From Plenodomus lindquistii (taxonomy: Eukaryota > Ascomycota > Dothideomycetes > Pleosporales > Leptosphaeriaceae), in assembly GCA_025504975.1 (NCBI GenBank), contig JANUWI010000022.1:124001-188000 (forward strand): a stretch of 64,000 nucleotides of DNA, given 5' to 3'. The notes under the pieces were generated by a model. That model worked only from the letters and a program-made list of their open reading frames with translations, was not told the origin of the DNA and made no database searches. The stretch's first letter is position 1, and every line of letters starts with the position of its first letter. Shown here piece by piece: positions 12,916-23,756 of this stretch. A program made the position numbers and the translations under genes.

Positions 12916-14023
12916 AACTTTTACGTACGCGACTCTGCAAACACGTAGTTATTTATTCTAATTTATAATACTAATAACTTACTCTCTACCTACTACAACT
13001 AAATACTAGACTTTAATAAGGCTTTTTTTACCTAAGGAAAGCACCTGCGCCGCGCGAGATTCCTCTAGAATTTGTATTTTATTATTAAATTACATCTTTA
13101 GAAACTATACTTAATTATCTACTCTAGCGTATTAACTAGTATTATGCCTAAAGCTAGCTAGAAGACCCCCTTTTAGTACTTTATTAACTTAGCTAAATCT
13201 ACTAAAATTAAGATTGCATTTAACTAGAAATAGGTGCATCTAACACAAGTTAAGTTACTTCTAAGTGTTATTAGCTAGCTAGAACACTTTCGCGGGTTTC
13301 TTTTTAATAAAAAGAACCTAAAAGGATAGCGGCTAGAGGACTGTACCGTCTTTAGCCCTAGTAAAAAGAAGGTAGTAGAATTAAATAAGCTTTTTTTTTT
13401 TTATATATAAGCAGTGCCTAAGCGGCCTTAGCAGGGTAAATAGTCTTTAGAACTAGCACAACCTATACTATTCTAGTTAACATAAAATCCTATAGTTTTA
13501 AGTAGTCTATTACAATTATTACCTGTAAAGCGCGTGTTTATACTTTAAAGCTTACTAATAGAGAGAGCTACTATAGTATCTCTACCTAATAGTCTAAAGA
13601 ACCTATTATGTGTAATTAGCAGGCTGCAGCGTCTAACGCCTTTAGACGTTATACTACTACACCTTTACTATCTCTATATAGAAAACCTATATTTACCTCT
13701 AGCTAAAACTAATATAAAAATACTGTCTAGTATAGAAAACGCTGTCTATAGCATAATGCTTAACCTCTTTCTAGCTATACTTATCTTCTATATTAACTAC
13801 CTCTACTTAGTCTCTGTATTACTATTACTATTACTATTCTCTATTAACCTAAGTATATACGCAGTATTAGCGCCTTTACCTAGATTAATCTACTACTTCT
13901 ACTTGCTTTTTACCGCACATACCGCTGTACATAGTAAAAGAAAATACAGCGCTATCTATAAAGATATTAAATATAGTATAAACTTTCTCTGCCTAATAAT
14001 AGATAAGGAATTTTCTTACAGGT
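12916..14023 (+). pseudogene. Degraded reading frame of unknown family (5' part)
   Basis: One forward frame runs from 12916 to 14033 with TAG/TAA stops only and no TGA; its last 91 codons from ATG 13756 are fully open. Protein-like segments include KTPFQYFINLAKSTK (with Q standing for TAG) near 13163-13207 and LKGxRLEDCTVFSPSKKK near 13318-13371. Near 13991-14021 there is a CTAAT branch-like motif followed by a pyrimidine-rich TTTTCTTACAG acceptor, after which the coding signal moves to another frame; this may be an intron remnant joining it to the next tract. Function unknown. The 13756 open frame is hydrophobic (Leu/Tyr-rich) and may look open only by chance survival. Confidence 0.35.
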
Positions 14024-16516
14024 GTTACTAAAAAAAAGTTAGATATAAAGTAGTAGAAAGAGAATGCATTAGAAGAACTAGGTAAGGAATTTAAGGAGCT
14101 TACTAATAAAAAGCTAGTTTAGCCGTATAATTAGGTTAATAAGCTAGTTAAACAGGTAGAGAAAAACGTAAAGAACATAATTAATATAAAGGCAGCTAGG
14201 TATATAAACACAGCGTAGAACAAGGCGCTGTTAAAGAAGTTGCTAGACCTAGGCGTATAGGTAGAAACTAGAGCGCTAAGGAAAAAAGTATGCTATAGGC
14301 AATTAAAAACAAAAGTTTTATAGGTTCTGCTTGTGTAGACAGTAAGCCTTAACTAAAGTGCTAGGGGTTTTATAGCTAACCTCTACTTTATTATTATAGT
14401 ATTAGCCTTAAGTAATACTTAAAAGCTCTAGTATTAAAACGTAGAACGCTACCGCCGCGTTATATAAAAACGCTAGATTAAAAAGTATAAAAGAGTAGAG
14501 AACGCAATGCTTATTCTATAAGCTATAGTAATAGCATAGAAAAATTAAAAAGCCTATTATAGAAGGAATAATAAATAGCTTCTACTATTTATTAATAGAA
14601 AGTGCCTAAACCCTCTTAAAAAGTTTAACTAGTACTAATAGTAGCAGAAGGCTCTAGCCCCTCTACATTACTACTCTAAGCTATAAACTATATCTAGTAT
14701 CTAGACCTAACGTAATAAAGGATGTGTGCTTACTAGACTATAAAGTAGCATACTTTCTAGAGACTTAGCTTATCTTTTATAGTTCTAGTGCGTTAATAAT
14801 TAGTTTTTACTACTATAGCTAATATACTAAGCCTACTAAAAACCTAATAGAGTGTAAGCTAATACTAAAGCTTAATAGGCTTTATAGTATAAATACTGTA
14901 CAGCCTATAAAAATGCTTTAAACTTATAAAAATAGTTTAATAATTATATTACGCACGCGTATTAGCTACTTTTTATAGAAGCTAGTAAATTAGCCTACTA
15001 GTATAGAAATGCATACTTTAGAACTACAAAACGCGTATTCTAGCATTAAGCTACTATACTAGAAAGAAGTATAAAAAAGAAAATAAAATAGAATTTAAGC
15101 CTGCGTAACTGTATTCTCTATTTCTACGCAATAGAAAGCTATCTAGTTAATTAAAACTGTATAAAATAAGCAGCGCGCGTAAACGCATTAACTTTATATA
15201 GATATTTATATAATAATCTACTTCTAAAGCTGCAGGCTATAGCTAGTAGACCTATAAAAGCTACTATAGATTTATATATAACCTAGTCTGCGCTATTTTT
15301 AATAGCGCTGCGCTCTATTATAGCTCTAGCTACTAGCTCTATTCTAGCAGACATAATATAATATAGAGAAGTAGAAGATAGTAGCAAAACCTATGCGTTA
15401 GAGAGGAAGAAGCGTCTACTAAGGTAGGAGTAAAAAATAAAGGCGTTATATCTATATACAGTAATAACTGCTTAGTATATAGAAGCGTAGAGCTATATAA
15501 AAAATTTTATAAAGCTAGCTACTAACTCTATTATACGCTTTTATTTCTACTATTCTTCTACTCTACTATGCTTTTAAAGTATAAGTACAGCTTAATAAGC
15601 CTTATGGATTTTAGTAACAACGCGTTCTCTAGGGACGATAGGTAGAATTTTAATAGGGTAAGTAGGAAATTTCTTAATACGCCTTTACTTTCCAATCTGC
15701 TTGTTAGCTTATTAGTAGAAGCAGGAATAGAACTATTTATAGGCTCTGCTTTTTAAAGACTTGTTCTAAATAGAAGATATAGAAAAGCTTTATTTTACTA
15801 ATACTGCTAAACTAAGCTACCTATGCCTAAAACTAGTAGCTAGAGTTATTAAATACATAAATATAAAAACAGAAGCTTACTAACCTAAGCTTTATATAGT
15901 AGACGCCTATAGCTAAGCAGGTATACTACTTAGGTTTAACTGCAAGGAGTACACAGGTACAGGTGTACCGCTTACTCTAGCTTCTTTAGCTTCTCTAGCT
16001 TCTCTAGCTTCTCTAGCTTCTCTAGCTTCTCTAGCTTCTACTACAGATAAGGTAAGTAAGAATCTAGTATTAACAAGAGACGTTAAAGGTAATAGTAAAC
16101 TGCATTTACTTTTAACGTAGAGCTTTAATCTACTATATTATCTAACTACTAGAGCTCTGCGCAATAGTTTACTACTAATTAAATAGGTTATATATTCTAA
16201 ATAGATGTAATACATATCTCTACCCTATAATAAAATACTACTATCTAGAGTAGTATATAGAGTAGATAGAAGTACATCTAGCGCATTATTAATAAAAAAA
16301 AAACAATTTTTAAATAAAACATGCCTAGACAGCTATGTACTAATAAAGCGTAGACTAGTGTATAGTAATAGTGTTAAGATTATACATAGCTCTATATAAT
16401 TAGAGAGCTTAGTAATAAATATAAAGAAGTATAGAAAAGGCCGCACTAAAGCTTTTATAATAAGTTTTCTTAGATTTTAGAGTATAATAACAGTTATAGT
16501 GCAAAACATCTGCTAA
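14024..16516 (+). pseudogene. Degraded long reading frame of unknown family with Ala-Ser-Leu repeat
   Basis: About 830 codons in one forward frame interrupted only by TAG/TAA, ending at three consecutive TAA (from 14024 + 2490). It starts with a charged, probably helical stretch (LEELGKEFKELTNKK near 14083-14127). Between 15976 and 16038 seven 9-bp units encode (Ala-Ser-Leu)7, directly after a short C-K-E-Y-T-G-T-G-V-P segment. The C-terminal part is rich in Arg/Lys/Leu/Ser. I compared it by eye with transposase, reverse transcriptase, RecQ helicase and tyrosine recombinase motifs without success. It is less RIP-mutated than nearby elements, so a younger or weakly hit repeat is likely. Confidence 0.4.
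15976..16038 (+). repeat. 9-bp microsatellite, 7 units
   Basis: Seven units of TCTAGCTTC (second unit TTTAGCTTC). Frame-preserving; read in the surrounding degraded frame it gives repeated Ala-Ser-Leu. Confidence 0.9.
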
Positions 16517-19500
16517 TAATAAAAGGTAACCTAGTAGTACTTAATAATAAGCTAGTAAGCTATGCTACTAGTTAGCAGACTCTAACGTCTACTAATAGAA
16601 GTAGTAATAACAAGCAACCTATAGACTAATTGCTATATAGGTTGCTATAATAGAAATATAAAAGAGAAACTAACGGCATAGAGCTTTAGAGTAGCGCTAA
16701 GTTCTAGAAGCAGCAGCTTAGGGATTGTCGCTATCTCTAGTATAAAGTAAAAGAATACTAGCTTAGCCTAGAATATTCTATTCTAAAAATAAGCAAGTAG
16801 CCTTCTAGGCTTTAATATGTCCTTGCAGAGTTTTACGTAGGCTTTTTTAGTCTATAAACAGCGTTAGAGACATCTAGTTTAATAACTATAGCATAGATTA
16901 TAGAAGTCGCTAGCTTATAGAAAAAGGTAAAGTAGAAGGTAGAAGTAAATAGAATATAGATAACTAGTAAAGCAGAACAAGCGCTTATTAGGAGACTAAA
17001 AACAGTAATAGATCTGTTTAGAGACACTACTACTATATATAATAGTATTAAAGCGTACCTAGACTCTATAGATAGTAAAAATAAACGCTAGAATAAAAAC
17101 TATAAGAGTAGATAGTGTTATCTAGTAAAGGCTTAACGCTAATAAAGCGTTTTATAGTAATAGTAACTATACTAAGCTCTAGACCTTATTTCTCTATACG
17201 CCTATTATTCTAGGCTAGTAAAGCTAAGTATGTATATATCTTCTCTTCTTTTATCTATCTACTTTTACTTTCTACAGCCTTATAGTTTTATTATATAGTT
17301 ATATAAAAGTAGATGTAGAAACTTGCGCTAGTATATAGAAGTGTAAATAGATGTTACATCTAAACTGTACTATATAAAATACTTTTCTAGCCTAGTAGTA
17401 ACACCTAGCGTTAATCTTCTACTATAGTAAAACTATAGGTAGGTCCTGCTTTACGCGCTGCAGTTATATATTATTATATAGTTTTAACTAGACTAGCCTA
17501 GTAATAGGACCCCGCTGTAACGCTCGTATATGCTATTTCTACTACAATTAGGCTATGTGTAGTTATAGTGTATAGGTATAGAACCTTTAACGCACGTAGA
17601 TAAAGATTTCTAGCGGCCTAGCAACCTGTTTAAAAGGAAGCTAGTCTAGCTTTAAGCTATAATCTATAATATAACAAGGCGTACTAGAGTATATACTTAG
17701 AACTAATATTAAAAGCACACTAAAGTAAAAGTTCTATAATTATAATGCAGCTTTTAACCTAGATTACAGTATTAGATGTAATCTACGTAAAATAGATCTA
17801 TAGATAAAGAAGAATATAATACTAGCCTTTGCTTCTATTTCTTTATATAGCTTATCTATAAACAATACGCTCTAGTCGCGTTAGAGGCTCTAGAGTAGAG
17901 TAATACTGTATTACTACTACAGGTTATACAGCTAGTAGGTCTTATTAACTAGGTTTAGCTCCTCCTCTAAGTAGATTTTTTAATCTAAAAGCTGCTAGAC
18001 TAAGTTTTAAATCTAACAACTATCTAGACCTAGCTAGTAGATAAGAATGCTAACAAGTAATAGTACGTTAGACCTATTTTAAAAAACAGTATTAGTAGAT
18101 ACTATAGTAGTTAAAAGTATAAAAGCATTTATTACTCTAAACCCCTTGCCTAGGCTGTATTTTTAGAGACGCTTAGTTTTTGCAGCATATAGAGATGCAG
18201 CCTAGTCGCTGTTAGAGAAGGCTGTGTTTAACTATACTACTAGATTCTTGCTACTACTAAAGTAAAGCTGCAAGTAATCTAATTAAAAAAAATAAATAAT
18301 ATAATTTAATCTAGGTTAATTGCATTACAGCCTAACTAAGTAGGTAGAGTAGAGATTTGTGTAATAAAAAGGTATTAGTTAAAATCTTAGTATAAGACTT
18401 ACCTTTAGAAGCAGTTCTATACGTGCAGGGTTTAAACAAGGTAAAAAGAGACGCTAGCGCATAAAAGTATAAAGAGAGTCTAAGATTTCTTGTATTAAAG
18501 TAAAAAGAGCTTAGGTAAAACGCTTCTAAATATAGCAGGGGCATAAAGTACTTCTCTAGTCTTCTAAAAAAAGAAGGATGTATAGGTTTAGAGTAAGATT
18601 AATAGTAATAGGTTTTTATTACTGCTTCCCTGTAACACTCTACTAGAAAAGCCTCTAACTCTAGAGCTAGATAATCTCTATAGAATGTTTTATACTAGCT
18701 CTCCCTTTTTACTTTTAGCTACTTTAGCTATAGTATATGTGTAAGTAAAGCCTTTTATATTAGAAAGTTTATAGCTAATCTCTATTACTTAGTATAAACT
18801 TACTAGAATAAGTATAGAATAGCTAAGTATTCTATATTATTTTATAATAAATTGTAGAAAGCCGCGCACTATAACTCTAAAGGTAGCTGCCCTATATAAG
18901 TTAATTAGAATAAGCTATATATAAGGCGTAATCCTAAGAATTAAAGTTCTTACTATTCTAATAGAAAAGAAACCTTAGTTCTATCTGTATTCTATTTTTA
19001 TATTAAAACTAAATAAACAAGTTGTTTAGTATAGCGTAACGTTGTAAAACGCCTTCTACTAGTATATCTAGGTTTAAATAGTTAAACCCTAAGGCCTTTT
19101 TAGTAAAGGATTATTAAGTAGTATTATTTAGCCTCTAAAATAAAAGCTCTAGCACTAGAACTAGCAGTAATAACGTACGTCGCGTTATATTACTAGTAAC
19201 TATTTAGAATCCTTCTAGAAATAGCATAATACCTGTTTTAAAAAGAAAGTAGTAGCTTTATAATAAGCTAAATACAGTTAAAGCTAATCTAAAGCTTATA
19301 TTAATATTCTACTAGTCTATAGAACTACTTTAGTTATGCTATTTTAATATTAAAATATTAATACTAGTGTCTAATATACAGATATATCTTTTCTAATAGC
19401 GTATAACGTGTATTTTAATATAGCTATACGCTTATAGTTAGAAGAAAAGTTAATACCTAAAAAAGTATTAGATTATATAGCTATATACTTTTTAATTAAC

Positions 19501-22342
19501 TTTTACTTTATATACTAGAAAAAGTATAAGTATAATTAGAAGGATTGTCTAGAAATACTATAGAATTAACTCTATAAATACTAAGTCTAGAGTAATATAA
19601 AAGCCTCTAGAACGCTTATACTACTATAGAAATAAAATTAGTATACTATAATTTAGTATTTAGTATATATATAATAGAAGTGTTTAATCTATATATAGAA
19701 CTTTACTACTATATAATATATTAAGCTAAGCGTGTAACCTCTAATTATAGTAGCTAAAAGTATTAGTTAAGTTTATTTAGAAGGTAAAATACTAGTAAAT
19801 CCTATTTTTATATAGCTATAGTTTTTAAAAATAGCTTTTTTTTACTATCTCTAGCTAAGTAGCATAATTTAAAAGAATAACTTGTAGGTAGAATTGTTTA
19901 ATATTTATAAAATAATAAAATAAATTGTATCTAACCTATATTTAATATCCCTCTACTCTATAGAGTATAGTAAAAATAGTAACTTTTACTATTAAAATAG
20001 AGTTTTTATTTCTAGTACAAGTTAAACATTTTTCTATATAGTATTATTAAAAACGTTTTCTTTTATAGTTAGAAAGCGCTAACTATTCTATACAAGTTTA
20101 AGTTTTCTAAGCGCTTAAATAAAGTAGAAGTAATAGCTAGAAAAACTTACTACTCTATATTAATCTAATACGTACTACGTAGATACTTTAGTAGCCTTTT
20201 TAGATATACTAATCTCTATACTATAATAGTTACAATATTCTTTCTAGGTATTAAGGATATAAGTAGTAAAAGTATTACATACTTTTTAAATTTATAAGTT
20301 AAAAAATTAATACTTTTCTACTAATTTACTTTATAACTTAGTAGAAATATAGGCTTATACTTATAAACTCTATTTAATATTATTAATAGCTATATTATAG
20401 TTTTAAGTTTACTTTTCTAATTAAGCTTTTTCTCTACTACATTACCTTTTAAGTATACTAATTGTTACTTAGAGCCCCTAGATTTTACGCTATAGACTTT
20501 AGTTTTGTGCTATTAGCTCTATAAAGTGTTTAGACTTATTTTACTCTAGTATTATAGCTTTTTCTAGTTTTTTTAATAGTAAGGCTTGCCTAAACTCTAG
20601 AGAGTAGGCTTTTTATAAGTTTTAGCAGCAATATTACTTTAATAAATCTCTTTTTCTACTATAAAATTATTTTTATACTATAGAAAGCATGCTTACTTTA
20701 CCTAAAAATATAGGTAATATTTTATAATAAAGTAAAACGCTAGTTAGCTTACTATTAGATTGCACTAAATAGAAGTACTTAGCACGTCCTTTTACTATTT
20801 CTAACTTCTATAAATGTATTCTATAACGTTTTATTATACTTTAAAAGCTATCTAGAGATATATATACTATTTGTAAATTATAGAACATAGTAATTAATAG
20901 CTTTAAGCTTTAAAATAAAACATTTTATATTATAGTTTTAAGCTCTACTAAAGGGTATATAGTTACTAATACTTCTATTACTTTTTAGAATTGCTAGGTA
21001 GTTATTATAATTATGTATATAGATAATACTATAGTAAAGGCTAGATTGTACCTAGTAACTAATACATCTCTAAAAAGTTTTATAAAGATAGTTAAGTATA
21101 AAGGTTATAAACTAATCTAATTGCTTTTTAAGTTTTACGCTAACGCTATCTAGAGTTTTTATATAAAGATACCTCTAAGGTATATATAACTAGAGGGACG
21201 TCTTGCAAATTAACTAATTTAATTTTCTAAATGCTATAGAGGCAGCTTATCTTTACATAATATAGCTTACTTTAAGTTATAAATTACATTCTTTTTTTAA
21301 AAGAATTCTTTACTTTTTTTATTTTAGAAAAGATAATAGATATATTATTCTAATACACATCTAGCTTGTATATTAATAAGTAGATCTCGTAAGCTATAGT
21401 GCGTAGAGACTTTTTAAAATTAAATAGTTCTACTACCTAATAATAAAGCCTTTAACCTATAGCTACTAAGTAGAACTATTAATCTATATACTTTCTAACT
21501 TTAAAAAAGCTTATTTTTAGTTATATACTTATATAATATTATCTCTAGCTATACGCTATATATATTTATAAAGCTGTAAAGCTAATAATAGACTTTTTTT
21601 TAAAATCTATACAAGTATAAAGTTCTAGTATTTTATAGTAACTTTTATACTATTAACGTATTATATAAATAACTTATAAAGTAAATAGCTATCTTTTTAA
21701 TAATATAGTAATAAAAAACGTAGTTATTTATCTACTTTTTACTTTATATACATTAAGTTTAACTTAGCTTTTACTACGTAAAAATTATATAAAAGAATAC
21801 TAGCCTATAGAATAGGTTACTAATAAATAAATAGAAAAACGTACTATTATAGTATAAAGTAAACTTATTTTAGTTAATAATACCTTAGCTAATAATATTA
21901 CAGTTAATAATATTATATATAATAATTAAAAACTAGTACTAGTATAATAGTAGTTAGACGTAAATATATATACTAAAATTTAGCTAGACTTAAAAAATTC
22001 TTATTATAAATAAAAAAGAAACTATTAGTATACTATTTAAACTTATAGATTTAGATATTTATACAATTCTTATTAAAAAACATAGTAGAGGTAGCGTAGT
22101 TAGAATTTTTTAGAGTAAAAAACGTAGTTATAGGCCTAAGTAAAAACTGTAGTTATTTAAATATAGCTATTAGATCTAAAGAGACTTGTAAACTACTAGA
22201 ATCTTCTATAGTCTACTACTTTTATAGTAATAAAAGCTTATAAAATAAACTATATAATTACTTTATAGAATTTAAAAGGAAATTTAACTTTTATATATAC
22301 TAAAAAGAGTTATATAATACTAGAGGTTATATAACGCTATAC
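16517..22342. other. RIP-degraded DNA, elements not identified
   Basis: AT-rich with scattered protein-like stretches on both strands. To about 18900 it resembles the less mutated tract on its left; from 18900 rightwards RIP is stronger. Short open frames at 16833-17027 (-) and 18332-18544 (-) have no start context, homology or neighbours supporting them. At 22304-22330 an imperfect inverted repeat (GTTATATAA...TTATATAAC) sits at the outer end of pogo copy 2 and may be part of its terminus. Confidence 0.4.
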
Positions 22343-23525
22343 TAAATAATATTATAATAATAGTTAATATAAAGTTATTAAGCTATATATAATAGCTATT
22401 ATTATAAAATTTTCTAGATTATTAATCTATAGATATAGCTTTATAACTTTAGCTATCTATATTTAGCTAAAGTATTAATAGCCTAGCTATAGTAAGTAGT
22501 TATTAATAGAAGTACTAGTATAGCTACTTTAGCTATAGTAGCCTATATAGTACTACTTATATTTTATTTTTTTAGCTAAGGCTTTAGCTAAGGCTTTAAA
22601 GCTTTATATTTACTACTTTAAAATAGTTATATAGCTTTTATAGCGTTATAAACTTTATAATTTTTAATTACCTAAGTAGCTTTTATAGCCCTTTTTTTTT
22701 ATGTACCTTTTTATATTTTTTACGCTTAATTTAAGCAATATAAGTCTACTTATTTTAAATAAACTTAGCTTTAGCTTTTAACTTTTTTATTTAAAGTTAC
22801 TTAAGCTTTTTTTTTTTAGCTTCTACTCTCTCTACTTTCTCTAATTAGCTGTATAATATATAGTCTTTAGTAATAGAAATAAAGCCTTTATATAAAAGTC
22901 TCTATTTATCTAAAAATTAAAAGTATTAATAAAAGTTTTATAGTTTCTCTACTTTTATTCTAGCGTATACCTAAAGCTATTATTTTTATATTTAAATATA
23001 GCTTATTAAGTTTATAGTAAAAGAATTATATTAGTAACTATATAAGTTTTATAGCTATAAAGTTTAATCTAATTAGCTATAAATAAACTAACTATATATT
23101 AATTAACTATATTAATTATAGTAGAGTACTTAAAAAGCTTTAGTATTATTATATAGAACTTTTTAAGTACTTACTTAGCGTTTAATAGAATAATTCTAGT
23201 AGTTATAAATAAAAACTTAATATTAGTAATAGTAAAAAAAGCGTTCTAGGCATTTTTAAATAAATAATAGAAGTTTTTTTTTTAAAAGGAAGTAGCCTTT
23301 ATATTTTCTATATATATTCTTCTAAAGCTTTAATATACATAGAGCTAAAGAGTAAAAAAAGCTCTATATCTAGTAGCTATAATATATACGTACTATAAAA
23401 AGGTAGTAATAGAGGTAAAATTCTTTATAGCTAGTAATAGTCTATAAACTTGTATATTTAATAGAATAAATAGCTATCTAGAAAAAGTATATAGTAATAT
23501 AAAAGGGCTTTTTTTTAGTATACTA
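22343..23525 (-). pseudogene. RIP-degraded pogo-type transposase, C-terminal part (copy 2)
   Basis: Reverse-strand remnant of the same family as the copy at 850-2620, split by Copia element 1. Read from the insertion point, the first codons fit the family's '(R)LLILDSHxSH' strand, followed by the 'LPPHSTHILQPLD' segment (here LPFYSTYILQLLD, about 23370-23410), which holds catalytic-core residues of pogo transposases. Then come the 'LxxKxYIxK' segment and a Lys-rich C-terminus down to about 22560. The tail 22343-22550 matches 2589-2796 in inverted orientation. Multiple TAG/TAA make it non-functional. Its N-terminal half continues at 28715. Confidence 0.75.
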
Positions 23526-23712
23526 GTTCAGATGCACGGTACTATTGAAAGTGCACGAATATTGATGAATTTGATGATGGTTGAGATCATTGATTGTGTC
23601 TTCTCCGAGCGTTGCTCAGGAGGCTAGTTTTGTCGCGTCGGCTGCAGGGTGCGCTAGCGCACCCTGTGCCCCGCTTATCTACTGGCTCTAGAATAACTCC
23701 GTCAATCTGACA
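23526..23712 (-). repeat. 3' LTR of Copia element 1
   Basis: 187-bp direct repeat of 28528-28714. Inner end is TGTCAGATTGACGG (element sense). The outer terminus should read ...CTGACA in the element sense but the last two bases are swapped (GT at 23526-23527 on the + strand in place of TG), so the usual end is damaged or was mis-joined on integration. It contains a perfect 22-bp palindrome at 23645-23666 (half-site CAGGGTGCGCT). Confidence 0.95.
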
Positions 23713-23714
23713 CA

Positions 23715-23722
23715 CCCCCTTC
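23715..23722 (-). promoter_or_regulatory. Polypurine tract, element 1
   Basis: GAAGGGGG in the element sense, two bases before the 3' LTR: the usual position of the plus-strand DNA primer. It overlaps one arm of a 7-bp inverted repeat TTCAGCC/GGCTGAA, as in element 2. Confidence 0.8.
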
Positions 23723-23756
23723 AGCCTGGAAGCTATTGCTGGCTGAAACCTTTCTC

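Noticed and set aside
15976..16038. CRISPR-like array
   Set aside because: It is a 9-bp microsatellite without spacers; the organism is a fungus.
12916..16516. Starship captain (DUF3435 tyrosine recombinase) or telomere-linked RecQ helicase
   Set aside because: Looked for catalytic Arg/Tyr patterns and helicase Walker/DEAH motifs in the degraded frames; none convincing.
16833..17027. 64-codon reverse open frame
   Set aside because: Short and unsupported, in degraded DNA with no neighbours suggesting a gene.
18332..18544. 70-codon reverse open frame
   Set aside because: Same reasons; no recognisable domain or start context.
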